DNA from: Beijerinckia sp. 28-YEA-48
GTDB lineage: Bacteria; Pseudomonadota; Alphaproteobacteria; Rhizobiales; Beijerinckiaceae
Reading direction: 5' to 3'
DNA: 64,000 nt
NCBI RefSeq assembly: GCF_900104955.1
Contig: NZ_FNSI01000001.1
Coordinates: forward strand, 5,118,001-5,182,000
This document shows positions 53,780 to 63,085 of the stretch, piece after piece. The notes beneath the pieces are model-generated. The model was not told the origin of the DNA. It ran no database searches and saw only the letters and a program-made list of their open reading frames with translations. The translations under genes and the position numbers were made by a program. Each line of letters begins with the position of its first letter. The first letter of the stretch is position 1.

Positions 53780-55255
53780 GTGACAGATTTTGCGGCTCTC
53801 GGCGTTGCCGAGACCATCCTCCGCGCTTTGCGTAAGGAGGGCTATGAAACGCCGACGCCGATCCAGGCCCAGGCAATCCCCCATCTCATTAAAGGCCATG
53901 ATCTTCTGGGCATCGCCCAGACAGGCACTGGCAAAACCGCAGCCTTCGCGCTGCCGATCCTGACCCGTTTCGCTGGTGAGCGTAAGGTTGCCGAACCGCG
54001 CCGGGCCCGTGCCCTGGTGCTGGCGCCGACACGCGAACTGGTGGCGCAGATCGCCGACAGCTTCCGGGCCTATAGCCGTTTCTCGGGCGTCCATGTGACG
54101 ACCGTGGTTGGTGGCGTCGCCTATGGCGCGCAGATCAAGGCTTTGACGCGCGGCGTCGACGTGCTCGTCGCCACGCCGGGCCGGCTGCTCGACCATCTCG
54201 AGTCGGGCACGATCAGCCTGGCGACCACGGATATCGTGGTGCTCGACGAAGCCGATCACATGTTCGATCTTGGCTTCATCGTGCCGCTGCGGAAAATTCT
54301 GGCCAAACTGCCGAAGCAGCGCCAGAGCCTGTTCTTCTCGGCCACCATGCCGAAGGAAATCGCCTCCCTGGCGGCTGAGTTCCTCAAGAACCCGGTCCAT
54401 GTGTCGGTGGCGCCGGTGGCGACCACGGCCGAGCGCGTGCGCCAGGAAGTCATCATGGTCGATGGCGGCGCCAAGCAGTCGATCCTCATCGAACTGCTGA
54501 AACAGGAAGAGTTTCAGCGCACCATCGTCTTCACCCGCACCAAGCGTGGCGCTGATCGCGTCAGCAAGGCGCTGGAGATCTCGAAGATTCCGTCGGCCGC
54601 GATCCATGGCAACAAGAGCCAGGGCCAGCGGGTGCGGGCGCTCGACGATTTCAAGCAGGGGAAGACTCGTGTGTTGGTCGCGACCGACATCGCCGCGCGC
54701 GGCATCGACGTCTCGAACGTGACCCATGTGATCAACTTCGAACTGCCGGAAGTGCCGGAAAGCTACGTCCACCGGATCGGCCGCACGGCGCGCGCCGGCG
54801 CCGAGGGTGTGGCCATCTCGTTGTGCGATAACAGCGAGCGCGGCATGCTGCGCGGCATCGAGAAGCTGACGCGGATGACCATTCCGGTGGTCGAGCGGCG
54901 CTCGTCGCCGCCGCCCGCCGGCACGCCCTATGCCGAGCGCCAGGCCAAGCGTCCGGGCCAACGCCCGGGACCGCGCCAAGGCCAACAGCGCCAGGGTCAA
55001 GGTCAGCATCCAGGTGGCCATCATTCGGCTAGCCAGCATCCGGGTGGCCAGCGTTCCGCTGCGCCGCACAGCAGCAACCAGGTCCGTGGCGAACCGGGCG
55101 TGCAGGCGACCCATGCGCCGGGCGGCAAGCCCTACGCCGGCAAGCGCCCCTTCGGTAAGTCAGGTGGCGGCAAGCCGGGCTTCGGCAAGCCGAATGGCGG
55201 TGGCCAGAAGCGCTGGGCTGGTGGCGATCGCGGTCGCGGGACCGCCGCGCCGTAA
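53780..55255 (+). CDS. rhlE: DEAD-box RNA helicase, RhlE-like
   Basis: The 491-residue protein has the full DEAD-box set: Q-motif GYETPTPIQAQAIP, Walker A AQTGTGKT at 46-53, VLDEADHMFDLGF, SATMPKE, and HRIGRTARAG. A basic Gly/Gln/Pro-rich tail (about 375-491) with GKSGGGKPGFGKPNGGG repeats likely binds RNA non-specifically. RhlE-type helicases act in RNA decay, ribosome assembly and cold adaptation. The start is GTG 53780; no ATG lies nearby. Confidence 0.92.
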   Translation: MTDFAALGVAETILRALRKEGYETPTPIQAQAIPHLIKGHDLLGIAQTGTGKTAAFALPILTRFAGERKVAEPRRARALVLAPTRELVAQIADSFRAYSRFSGVHVTTVVGGVAYGAQIKALTRGVDVLVATPGRLLDHLESGTISLATTDIVVLDEADHMFDLGFIVPLRKILAKLPKQRQSLFFSATMPKEIASLAAEFLKNPVHVSVAPVATTAERVRQEVIMVDGGAKQSILIELLKQEEFQRTIVFTRTKRGADRVSKALEISKIPSAAIHGNKSQGQRVRALDDFKQGKTRVLVATDIAARGIDVSNVTHVINFELPEVPESYVHRIGRTARAGAEGVAISLCDNSERGMLRGIEKLTRMTIPVVERRSSPPPAGTPYAERQAKRPGQRPGPRQGQQRQGQGQHPGGHHSASQHPGGQRSAAPHSSNQVRGEPGVQATHAPGGKPYAGKRPFGKSGGGKPGFGKPNGGGQKRWAGGDRGRGTAAP

Positions 55256-55335
55256 TTTTCGGATCATGTCTTTGAACGGGCGGCTTTGGCCGCCCGTTTG
55301 CATTTCTGGCGCTTGCCGTTGCGTGGACAACGACT

Positions 55336-56262
55336 ATGGTGCGCCGCTTCACGCAAATTGCGGAGCTTCTGGTGGTCGGCGCAGGCACGAACAAATCACA
55401 ACCGAACATTGCCTGCGGACCCGCGGTCATTCTGGTGCGGCCGCAATTGGCGGTGAACATCGGCATGTGCGCGCGGGCGATGGCCAATTTCGGCCTCAAC
55501 GACTTGCGCCTGGTCAATCCGCGCGAGGGCTGGCCGCGCACCGGCGCGCTGCGCAAGGGCGCCAATGCGGCGGCGGCTGGCGCGGTGCATCTGCTCGAAG
55601 GCGCGAAACTGTTCGACAGCCTGGAAGAGGCGATCGCCGATCTCAATTTTGTCTGGGCGACGACGGCGCGTGAGCGCGGTCAGGGCAAACGGGTGGAGCC
55701 GCCGGAGGCTGCCATGCGCGAGACCCAGGCGGGCTTCGCCACGGGCGCCAAGCACGGCATTCTCTTTGGCCCCGAACGCACCGGCCTCGACAGCGACGAA
55801 GTGGCGCTCGCCGATGCCATCATCACCTTTCCGGTCAATCCGGCCTATGCGTCCCTCAACCTGGCGCAGGCGGTACTGTTGACCGGTTACGAATGGTTTC
55901 GCGCCGCTCATTCTGCGGCGCTGCCGTTCGAGACGCCCGAGCGTTCGCATCCGGCGACCCGCGAAATGATCGTCTCCTTCTTCAATTATTTCGAGAGCAA
56001 GCTCGATGAAGGCGGCTTCTTCCGCCCCCTCAGCAAGCGGCCGAGCATGCAGCGCAATATACGCAACATGTTCCACCGCATGCAGTTGACCGAGCAGGAC
56101 GTGCGCACCCTGTGGGGCGCCATCGTCCGCATTTCCGAAGGGCCGCGGCTTCAAGCCAAGACGCGGCAGCGGCAGAAGCAAGCATCAGAGGAGCCGGAGG
56201 ATGCGGAAGCCCCGGCTGGCCAAGATGCCGGCGGCGCGGTAGGCAAGCTGTCAGACGAATAA
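55336..56262 (+). CDS. trmJ: TrmJ-like tRNA (Cm32/Um32) methyltransferase
   Basis: The 308-residue SPOUT-class methyltransferase has IGMCARAMANFGL, KHGILFGPERTGLDSDEV, and the knot motif FPVNPAYASLNLAQAV. TrmJ methylates the 2'-O of nucleotide 32 in several tRNAs. The N-terminal 30 residues extend the family start; a GTG at 55372 with GGAG seven bases upstream is an alternative initiation site. A polar Gln/Glu-rich tail (about 275-308) lies beyond the fold. It is 80 bases downstream of the helicase and probably cotranscribed with it. Confidence 0.87.
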   Translation: MVRRFTQIAELLVVGAGTNKSQPNIACGPAVILVRPQLAVNIGMCARAMANFGLNDLRLVNPREGWPRTGALRKGANAAAAGAVHLLEGAKLFDSLEEAIADLNFVWATTARERGQGKRVEPPEAAMRETQAGFATGAKHGILFGPERTGLDSDEVALADAIITFPVNPAYASLNLAQAVLLTGYEWFRAAHSAALPFETPERSHPATREMIVSFFNYFESKLDEGGFFRPLSKRPSMQRNIRNMFHRMQLTEQDVRTLWGAIVRISEGPRLQAKTRQRQKQASEEPEDAEAPAGQDAGGAVGKLSDE

Positions 56263-56291
56263 AGACAGCACTGAACAGGGAGGAATAACGG

Positions 56292-57017
56292 ATGACCATT
56301 CTCTTGGTGCATGGCGCCTGGGCTGGCGCATGGTCATGGCGCGATACGGCGCGCCTACTGCGCAAACAAGGGTTCGATGTCTATGCACCGTCAATGACGG
56401 GCATTGCCGAGCGCTCCCATGTCGACCCGCGCTCCGTTAGTCTCTCGACGCATATCGCCGATATCGCCGGCCTGATGCGTTATGAGGAATTGGAAAACGT
56501 TCTCGTCGTCGGCCACAGCTACGGCGGCATGGTGATCACCGGCGCGGTGGATCGCGAGCCGCAACGCGTCGCCGGCATGGTCTATCTCGATGCCTTCCTG
56601 CCCAAGAGCGGGCAATCGCTCTGGGATATCGTCGGCGAAGAGCGTGTCGAGATGCAGAAGAAAGGCGCGATGGCCCATGACGGCGGCCATTCGGTGCCGC
56701 GCCCCAACGTGCCGCCGATGCCGCCAGAGCTGGCGGCGCAATGGGGACCGCTGTTCACGCCGCAGCCGATCGGCACCCTGTCGGAGAAATGGGTCTCGGT
56801 GCGGCCTGAGGCTGAGCGCACTTGGCCCAGGCGGCACTACATTCTCTGCACGGCCTACAAGGACTCGCCCTTCTATCAATTCGCCGACGAGGTAAAGGGC
56901 AAGCCCGATTGGGACTATAGCGAATTCGACGCCCTGCACGACGTGGTGCGCTCCCATCCCGAGATGACGGCGACCCGCATCGCCGAGATCGCTCGCAATT
57001 GGGGGATCAAGGAGTAG
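56292..57017 (+). CDS. alpha/beta-hydrolase (hydroxynitrile lyase/esterase type)
   Basis: The 241-residue cytoplasmic protein has the alpha/beta-hydrolase fold with the oxyanion region VHGAWAGAWSW and nucleophile Ser76 in GHSYGG. The C-terminal DVVRSHPEMTA is a likely site of the catalytic histidine. Plant hydroxynitrile lyases and esterases such as SABP2 share this pattern. The substrate is unknown. A GGGAGGAATAA ribosome site precedes the ATG. It is possibly the third gene of the rhlE-trmJ unit, with 29 bases from trmJ. Confidence 0.85.
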   Translation: MTILLVHGAWAGAWSWRDTARLLRKQGFDVYAPSMTGIAERSHVDPRSVSLSTHIADIAGLMRYEELENVLVVGHSYGGMVITGAVDREPQRVAGMVYLDAFLPKSGQSLWDIVGEERVEMQKKGAMAHDGGHSVPRPNVPPMPPELAAQWGPLFTPQPIGTLSEKWVSVRPEAERTWPRRHYILCTAYKDSPFYQFADEVKGKPDWDYSEFDALHDVVRSHPEMTATRIAEIARNWGIKE

Positions 57018-57021
57018 GGAT

Positions 57022-57157
57022 CGTCATTGCGAGGAGCGTAGTGACGAAGCAATCCAGGGGCGGGCGGTGTAATGCTAAGAAGTAACTGCGGCGCAGAGGT
57101 ATTTGCGATTCGTTTCGCCTCTGGCTCCTGGATTGCTTCGCTGCGCTCGCAATGACG
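57022..57157. repeat. long inverted repeat at a convergent junction
   Basis: The left arm CGTCATTGCGAGGAGCG...GAAGCAATCCAGG pairs with the right arm CCTGGATTGCTTCG...CGCTCGCAATGACG. This is a widespread dispersed palindrome type. It fills the gap between the convergent hydrolase and murD2. Confidence 0.8.
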
Positions 57158-57165
57158 GGAAGCGT

Positions 57166-58476
57166 TTAGGCGACAGCCTCAATCAATGCCTTGAAGCGGT
57201 CGCCGCGATCCTCGAAATTGCGGAACTGGCCGAAGCTTGGCGCTGCGGGCGAGAGCATGACGACGCCGTCCTGCGGCACGCGCGCCATGGCCTCGCGCAC
57301 CGCCTGGGCGAGATCGTCGACCGGCACGATGGGGAAGGGCCAGTCACGACCCTTCATCTCTTCGGCAATCCGTCGGCCGGTGTCGGGCAAGAGCAGCAAG
57401 GCTGCGAGACCGGCGCCTGGCAGATAATCCAAAAGCGCGGCGTGGTTCTGGCCGCGATCGTGACCGCCGAGGATGAGCACGCAGGGCAGGCCGCGATAGG
57501 CTTCGAGCGCCACGAGGGTGGCTTCCGGCACGGTCGAGATCGAGTCATTGACACAAAGCACGCCATTCTTGGTGCGGAATTCTTCCTGGCGATGGCGCAG
57601 CTGGGCGAAATCGGGAATGGCGACGCGCTGACGCAAGCCTTCGATGCCGAGATCGTCAGCGACCGTGCAGGCGGCGGCGAGATTTTCCAGATTGTGGCTG
57701 CCGCGCAGCGGGAACTGGCTGGTGTCGACCTTTTGATCGCGAAAGAACAACGCGCCGTCGCGGACATGGAAGCCGTCGTCGCGATTGTACCACAGCACAT
57801 TAGCGCGCTGGCCCGCATGGCTGCGCAGGCCTGCGTTGCCGTGATTGAGCACGGCGCGCGTACTCGGATCGGCGATCAAGCGCAGTTTGTCGGTGTGATA
57901 TTGCGCGATCGAACCGTGCCAGGGCACGTGATCGACATAGAGATTGGTGATGACCGCCATCGACGGCGCATGGGCGAGGTCGGCGATCTGATAGGACGAG
58001 AGTTCCAGCACCGTATGATCGCGACCGGCTTTCTGGCCGAGTGCCGCGACGCCGACATTGCCGAGCAGCGCCACGTCGCGTCCGGCCTGTTGCAGGATAT
58101 GATGCAGCAGACGCGACGTCGTGCTCTTGCCCTTGGTGCCGGTGACGGCAATCGTGTGGGCACTGGCGTTTTCCTTAAACCATAGATTGGTGGCCGATGT
58201 GATCGTGGCGCCAAGCGCCCGTGCCGCCGTTGCTTCAGGCCGGTAGAGGCTGATGCCGGGGCTTTTGACGATGATGTCGAAAGGCTCGGTGCGCAGCGCT
58301 TCGCCTGCGGCTTCGCCGGTGAGGACGCGTACCTGGGCCGGCGGGGCCGTATCGAGCGGCGTGTCGTTGAGGATGGTGAAGGCATCGCCCGGATGCAGCG
58401 CTTGCAGATGGACGAGTGCCGCCTGGCCCTCGCGGCCATAGCCCCATATGGCGATTTTGCGCGGCTTAACGGACAT
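57166..58476 (-). CDS. murD2: MurD2-type UDP-MurNAc-L-Ala-L-Glu ligase
   Basis: The 436-residue protein is a Mur ligase with an N-terminal Rossmann-like domain (IAIWGYGREGQAALVHL), ATP-binding GTKGKST at 113-119, and the central motif ELSSYQIADL. It resembles MurD, but it overlaps by 11 bases a downstream-type gene for MurL-like protein, an arrangement reported for Xanthomonas, where MurD2 adds L-glutamate to UDP-MurNAc-L-Ala and MurL epimerises it to D-glutamate. ATG 58476 is favoured; the start at 58497 lies inside murL. A classical murD in the mur cluster would be elsewhere. Assignment as MurD2 is by context. Confidence 0.82.
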   Translation of the reverse strand: MSVKPRKIAIWGYGREGQAALVHLQALHPGDAFTILNDTPLDTAPPAQVRVLTGEAAGEALRTEPFDIIVKSPGISLYRPEATAARALGATITSATNLWFKENASAHTIAVTGTKGKSTTSRLLHHILQQAGRDVALLGNVGVAALGQKAGRDHTVLELSSYQIADLAHAPSMAVITNLYVDHVPWHGSIAQYHTDKLRLIADPSTRAVLNHGNAGLRSHAGQRANVLWYNRDDGFHVRDGALFFRDQKVDTSQFPLRGSHNLENLAAACTVADDLGIEGLRQRVAIPDFAQLRHRQEEFRTKNGVLCVNDSISTVPEATLVALEAYRGLPCVLILGGHDRGQNHAALLDYLPGAGLAALLLLPDTGRRIAEEMKGRDWPFPIVPVDDLAQAVREAMARVPQDGVVMLSPAAPSFGQFRNFEDRGDRFKALIEAVA

Positions 58477-59830
58477 AGGCGTCGAGCATCGCGGCATAGC
58501 GGGGCGGCAGGGCGTGATCGAACGACGGCGTCATCAACTCAGCCCACACCTCTTGCCAATTTGGCATCAGCGTTTTGAGGCGCGGCGCCAGCGCACGAAT
58601 GATAGCGGCGTCTTGCCATTCGGGCCGCTCGGCCAGGCGCAACAGCGCCGCGCCGGATTCAGCGATCTCGCCGACGCATTCCCACGGCTTGTGGCCGGAG
58701 AGGCCCATCAGTTCCTCATAGCCCTGCGTCTGCGTTTCATCGTCGAGCATGTTCTTGCCGAGAATGGCTTCGATGCGCGACTTCTCCATCGCATTGGCGA
58801 GAATGAGGAAGGTGAAACGGCATTTCGGACAATCACCGCACCAGCGCTTTGGCTCCTGCTTTGGATTGATCTGGAAGGCGCGGTTGCAGGAGGTGAAGGC
58901 GTGATCGTAGCGGCTCACGCGCGCCATCAGCTGGCCGATGTGGGCTTCCGACAGGGGGCGCAGCAGTGAGAAATAGCTCAGGCCCTTGTCGATATGGCGC
59001 GCCACATAAGCGGAGAGCTCGCGCTCGGCGCCAGTGGTCTTGGAGAACTGGTGGTTGATGTCGCGGCCATCGACATTGACATTGCCTTGGTCGGCGGAGC
59101 GTTCATTCGACAGCACGACAGTATCGAAGCCGTAAACGAAACTCGCGGCCAGCGCGATGAAGCTGACGATGGCGGTGATCGGCACATGGCCGTTGAGCGC
59201 GCCCTTTTCGTTCAGCTCAAACAGCAGCGGATCGAGCTTGCGGGTCACCTGGGCGAAGGGCAGGCCGCTGGCGGCCGCGGATTCGAGAATGGGCTTTTTC
59301 GGATTGACGGCGAACAGGCTCATCAGCTCGCCACCGGCACGCAGCATTTCAACCGAGACGAGCGAATCCTTGCCGCCGCCGATCAGCACGGCGGCGCGGC
59401 GGGTGAGGGGCGCGTTGCCGGCGCTGCGCACCGGGCGTGTATCGTCAAAACGCGCGTTGAGGAAATCGACGCGGGCAGCGACATCGATTTTATTGCGCAC
59501 GCCGAACTCGCCGAGGCCGTCGACATAGAGGGTCTGGAAGAAACGACGCTGCGCGTCGTCGAGGCTGGCGCCCCGGATGATGAGGTGACGAGGCAGGCAG
59601 GTCTTATAATAGGAAACGCCGGCCAGGATGTGCAGCGCCTCGAGCGCCGCCTCGAAGCCCGGCCGCAATGGCGAGCTGGCGGCGGGCAGGGGCGCTTCGA
59701 AGGTCAGCCGCTCGGTAAAGGCGAGGGCGTCGCCGAGCCGGTAGTTGAGCGCCACCGTGCGCGTCGGTTCATCGATCGCGAAACCGTCGAAAGTGAATGT
59801 GTCGGGCCAGTCGGTCATAGTGTTTTGCAT
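58466..59830 (-). CDS. murL: MurL-type UDP-MurNAc-L-Ala-L-Glu epimerase
   Basis: The 454-residue protein matches the MurL family. It has the signature VLIGGGKDSLVSVEML (residues 148-163), a P-loop-like adenylation site reminiscent of PP-loop enzymes, and a cysteine cluster CGDCPKC (331-337). MurL uses ATP to activate and epimerise the terminal L-glutamate of UDP-MurNAc-L-Ala-L-Glu. Its 3' end overlaps the start of murD2, so both are translated from one mRNA. ATG 59830 is chosen; ATG 59818 is an alternative. The family name was recognised by motif and neighbour, not by a search. Confidence 0.8.
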   Translation of the reverse strand: MQNTMTDWPDTFTFDGFAIDEPTRTVALNYRLGDALAFTERLTFEAPLPAASSPLRPGFEAALEALHILAGVSYYKTCLPRHLIIRGASLDDAQRRFFQTLYVDGLGEFGVRNKIDVAARVDFLNARFDDTRPVRSAGNAPLTRRAAVLIGGGKDSLVSVEMLRAGGELMSLFAVNPKKPILESAAASGLPFAQVTRKLDPLLFELNEKGALNGHVPITAIVSFIALAASFVYGFDTVVLSNERSADQGNVNVDGRDINHQFSKTTGAERELSAYVARHIDKGLSYFSLLRPLSEAHIGQLMARVSRYDHAFTSCNRAFQINPKQEPKRWCGDCPKCRFTFLILANAMEKSRIEAILGKNMLDDETQTQGYEELMGLSGHKPWECVGEIAESGAALLRLAERPEWQDAAIIRALAPRLKTLMPNWQEVWAELMTPSFDHALPPRYAAMLDAYVR

Positions 59831-60154
59831 GGGAGGCTGTTGGGTGGCCCGCTTCGGCCGCGCCGTCAAGTCCGGCCCGGTTTGCCCGCGCCTTGTGCGC
59901 CCGGCGTACCGCCGAAACGGCCATTTGGCAGCGGAATTCCGCCGTTCCTACGGCGACGGGCAGGAAAGGCGTCATCCTTTCCTTCATTCCAGGTTTTTTC
60001 CGCCTTCATCGCGGGTTTTCTCGTTTCGGGTTCGGCCTTTGCCGGCGAGGCCGGTCTGACGACCGGTTGATGGATAAGGCGCCCCGCAGCGACAATGCCT
60101 ATACCTGTTGTTCTCGGTCTATGAGGCGTCCTGGCTCAGGTGGACGTCGCCAAA
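59831..60154. other. gap between murL and the autotransporter
   Basis: About 320 bases hold no gene I can support. A plus-strand stretch near 59990-60070 reads like a signal peptide (FSAFIAGFLVSGSAFAGEAG) and stops at once, perhaps a remnant of a lost exported protein. Confidence 0.4.
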
Positions 60155-63085
60155 TCAAAATTGTGCGCGGAGACCGATGTTGCCCTTGAGGATGTAGCTG
60201 GTGCCGAAATCACGGAATGGCGTGCTGCCAGAAAGCTCGCCATAAAAGGTGAGAGCCTTGTGCCAGGTCACGCTCGCACCGAGGCCGAGTTCGCCCCATA
60301 GCCGTTCGCCGGCATTGATGATGGGTGTTCCCGCGACCAGAGTGCGCATGCCATGGAGCCATTCATAACTGACATTGGCGATTCCATAAATGCGACTGCG
60401 GCCGCCGTCCCATGAGCCTTGATGATCGAGCGCAATGCCCCAACGCGTCCGGAAGCTGTTGTTGTTGCCTGATGACACGAGCGCACCTGTCGGATCAACA
60501 AATCGATCAAACCGCACATTCGAATAGACCATCTGGAATTGCGGCGTGATGCCAAATCTCTGGCTCAACGAGATCCGTTTGCCTGCTTCGATGCTGAATG
60601 CCTCGCCGCTGCCGCCATTGTTGTGGGTGAGCAAGCCGAGAGCTTTGGAATTGAGGTTGCTGCTATAGCGGTTGATCTGCGCCTGACCGTCGACATAGAA
60701 GCCCGTGACACCATACCAGGTCAGTGTCGCGCCAAGGCCATAGCCGTTGGTCTTCAGTCCGCCGTCGCCGAACACCGAGTTGAGCCGGCTGTTGGCCTCG
60801 CCATAGGAGACGTTGGCGCTGGCCACCAGACGTCCCTTCGTGTCGCTATCGACAAGCACCCGGTCGGCGCCCACCTGCATCTTCCAGGTATCGATGCTCT
60901 GATCCAAGCCGGTGGTCGACACAGCGGCATTGCTGAAGCGGCCGCGGGCGCCTTCCGTTCGGCCCCAAATTCCATTGCCATCGCCATTGGCGCCTGGTCC
61001 CCAGATGCGGTTGCCGACGCGTTGCTGTAACGTCGGCAGAGTGTTGAGCGATTGTAAATTAGAGCCATAGGCTTCATAGACCGGCACGCCGGGCTGATAG
61101 AGTGGCATCGCAGCGGGACCGCCCGGTGCACTTGGCGTGCCGGGATCGTTCAGGGCTGAACGCAGATACCAGTCGCCATCCGTGGGTGTGGAAACGCCAC
61201 CTTGATAGAGGCGATAGACATAAGCGCCGGCAATCACCGCCGGTGCTCCACCAAAGGTATAGTTCCCGTTGAGCACGAAAGTGCCGTTGGACGCACCTGC
61301 CACCTCGACGATCCTGATGCCTTCCACCGTCTGCGCGCCAATGCCACCACGGTTGATGATGCTGACTTGTGTAACGCCTGAGGTCGAGCCGGTAATCCTG
61401 AGGCGGCTGGTCTGCGAATTGTCGTCGCCCAGAACCGTCGCGATTTCGAGGCGGCCGCCGTTGCTGACATAGTCGCCCTGAATCGTGAGGGTCCCCATGG
61501 CATTGCCATAGCCCGGCGCGATGACACCCGTATTGACGACGTGGCCCACGCTGCCGGTGCCTACGAGCCGTCCGGCGGTGTCGACCAGCATGTTGCCGCC
61601 CAGCACGCCGTTCACGGCCAATGTGCCGGCTGACACGGTCGATGCGCCGGTAAAGCCGGAGCTGTCTCCGGTTAGCGTCAATTGACCGAGGCCCAATTTG
61701 TTGAAGTTGGACGAGCCGGAAAAATTTGTGCCTATGCCGATGTCATGCCCGTTGGTGTCAAACCAGGCGCCCCCGGCTGACACGGTCAATGCCGTGAAGC
61801 CGTTCAGAAAATTGGCTTCATTTCGGTTCGCACGCAGAATGCCGCCGTTGAGGTCGAGGATCGTAGTAGTGCCAATCCCTTTGATCACCGAGCCGGTTTC
61901 GAGAACGCCACGCCCGCTGGCATCCCCGTCGAGCTGGAGCGTGCCACTCGCCGTGCTGAAGCGGCCGATATACACATCGTTGGCGGCACTCACGAAGCCA
62001 CCTTTCCCAACGGTCATCGTGCCGCTGCCGTTGCTACCAACATCAATGTAGTCGGTCGCGGTCAAACTCGAGACGTTGCCGGTGGTGCTTGAGACATTGA
62101 CCGTGCCCTGGCTGCCGCTGAAGTAACCGATATAGATGGATGCAGCCCCGCCCCCGGGTTGAGTACGCGTGTCCACCGCGGCGCCGTCCGCTATCGTGAG
62201 CGTGCCGTTGCCTGAAAACCCGACATAGATATTGTTGGCGGCATTCCAGGTCGAGGCATTGCCGTTGCTGTCGCGGCCCGAGACAATTACATTGCCCTGG
62301 CTGTCGGTCCCGTAGGCAATAACGGCTTGTCCACTGTTCACCACCCCGCCATCCAGAATGTTGAGCGTGCCTGTGCCGCCACCGATATAGACTTGGTTGG
62401 TATTGTTCCAGGTCGAGGCATGGCCGTTGCCGTCGTGGCCAGAGACAGTGACCGTGCCGGTACCAGTGCCAGTGCCGTCGCTATCGATGCCGATCAAGGC
62501 CAATGCGCTGTTCACCACCCCGCCATTCTGGATGAGGAGCGTGCCGGCGCCATTGTCGCCAATGTTGATCTGACCGGTGCTGTTCCAAGTCGAGGCATTG
62601 CCGTTGACGTCGCGGCCGGAGACAGTGACGTCGCCCTGGCTGCCGGTCCCGGCACCGATATAGGCGTCGACATTGCTCACTTTGCCGCCATCCAGGATGC
62701 TGAGCGTGCCCCTGCCATCCTGACCAACAACGAGGTCACCGTTATTGGTCCAGGTCGAGGCGTTGCCGCTCGCATCGTGGCCCGAGACGGTGACCGTCCC
62801 TTGATCCAAGGCGTTTGCGCCAATCATGCCAGTGTCATTGGTCACCGTGCCGCCGCCCAGGATGTTCAGCGTACCACCGCCTGGAACGCCAACTTGGAGA
62901 TCCTCGCCAACTGACCAGTTTGGCGATACGATGCCGCCCGGATTAACGCCGCTGCCGGTGACCGATTGCGCGCATACCGGTTGCATGCCGGCAATCGTGA
63001 CGAGCGTGACCATCGCCGTCGTCAGAAACAAGAATCGGCGGAAGCTGACGGCATGGGCGCCGTCCGTTGCCGTGCGTCTCATCAT
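60155..63085 (-). CDS. classical autotransporter (type Va) with T5SS/PEP-CTERM-type repeats
   Basis: The 976-residue protein has a long signal sequence (core FLFLTTAMVTLVTIAGM, cleavage near residue 40), a passenger of beta-helix repeats (about 50-600), and a C-terminal beta-barrel of about 270 residues ending with a terminal Phe. Four or five repeats of 54-60 residues carry GNASTWNN, IGxxGxGTLxIxxGG and SGQAVIAYG-like segments, as in the T5SS/PEP-CTERM-associated repeat family. It would be displayed on or released from the outer membrane. ATG 63085 (or 63082) follows GGGAG. Function of the passenger is unknown. Confidence 0.9.
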   Translation of the reverse strand: MMRRTATDGAHAVSFRRFLFLTTAMVTLVTIAGMQPVCAQSVTGSGVNPGGIVSPNWSVGEDLQVGVPGGGTLNILGGGTVTNDTGMIGANALDQGTVTVSGHDASGNASTWTNNGDLVVGQDGRGTLSILDGGKVSNVDAYIGAGTGSQGDVTVSGRDVNGNASTWNSTGQINIGDNGAGTLLIQNGGVVNSALALIGIDSDGTGTGTGTVTVSGHDGNGHASTWNNTNQVYIGGGTGTLNILDGGVVNSGQAVIAYGTDSQGNVIVSGRDSNGNASTWNAANNIYVGFSGNGTLTIADGAAVDTRTQPGGGAASIYIGYFSGSQGTVNVSSTTGNVSSLTATDYIDVGSNGSGTMTVGKGGFVSAANDVYIGRFSTASGTLQLDGDASGRGVLETGSVIKGIGTTTILDLNGGILRANRNEANFLNGFTALTVSAGGAWFDTNGHDIGIGTNFSGSSNFNKLGLGQLTLTGDSSGFTGASTVSAGTLAVNGVLGGNMLVDTAGRLVGTGSVGHVVNTGVIAPGYGNAMGTLTIQGDYVSNGGRLEIATVLGDDNSQTSRLRITGSTSGVTQVSIINRGGIGAQTVEGIRIVEVAGASNGTFVLNGNYTFGGAPAVIAGAYVYRLYQGGVSTPTDGDWYLRSALNDPGTPSAPGGPAAMPLYQPGVPVYEAYGSNLQSLNTLPTLQQRVGNRIWGPGANGDGNGIWGRTEGARGRFSNAAVSTTGLDQSIDTWKMQVGADRVLVDSDTKGRLVASANVSYGEANSRLNSVFGDGGLKTNGYGLGATLTWYGVTGFYVDGQAQINRYSSNLNSKALGLLTHNNGGSGEAFSIEAGKRISLSQRFGITPQFQMVYSNVRFDRFVDPTGALVSSGNNNSFRTRWGIALDHQGSWDGGRSRIYGIANVSYEWLHGMRTLVAGTPIINAGERLWGELGLGASVTWHKALTFYGELSGSTPFRDFGTSYILKGNIGLRAQF
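62100..62900 (-). repeat. tandem repeats in the autotransporter passenger
   Basis: Four units of about 163-176 bp recur, marked by GTCGAGGCATTGCCGTT near 62249, 62412, 62588 and 62755. They encode the beta-helix repeat containing GNASTW. Similarity at DNA level suggests recombination between units. Confidence 0.75.

Noticed and set aside
58994-60070. 358-residue plus-strand frame ending in a signal-peptide-like segment
   Set aside because: Most of it is antisense to murL. Only the last 30 codons look like a signal peptide, and they stop directly; at most a remnant.
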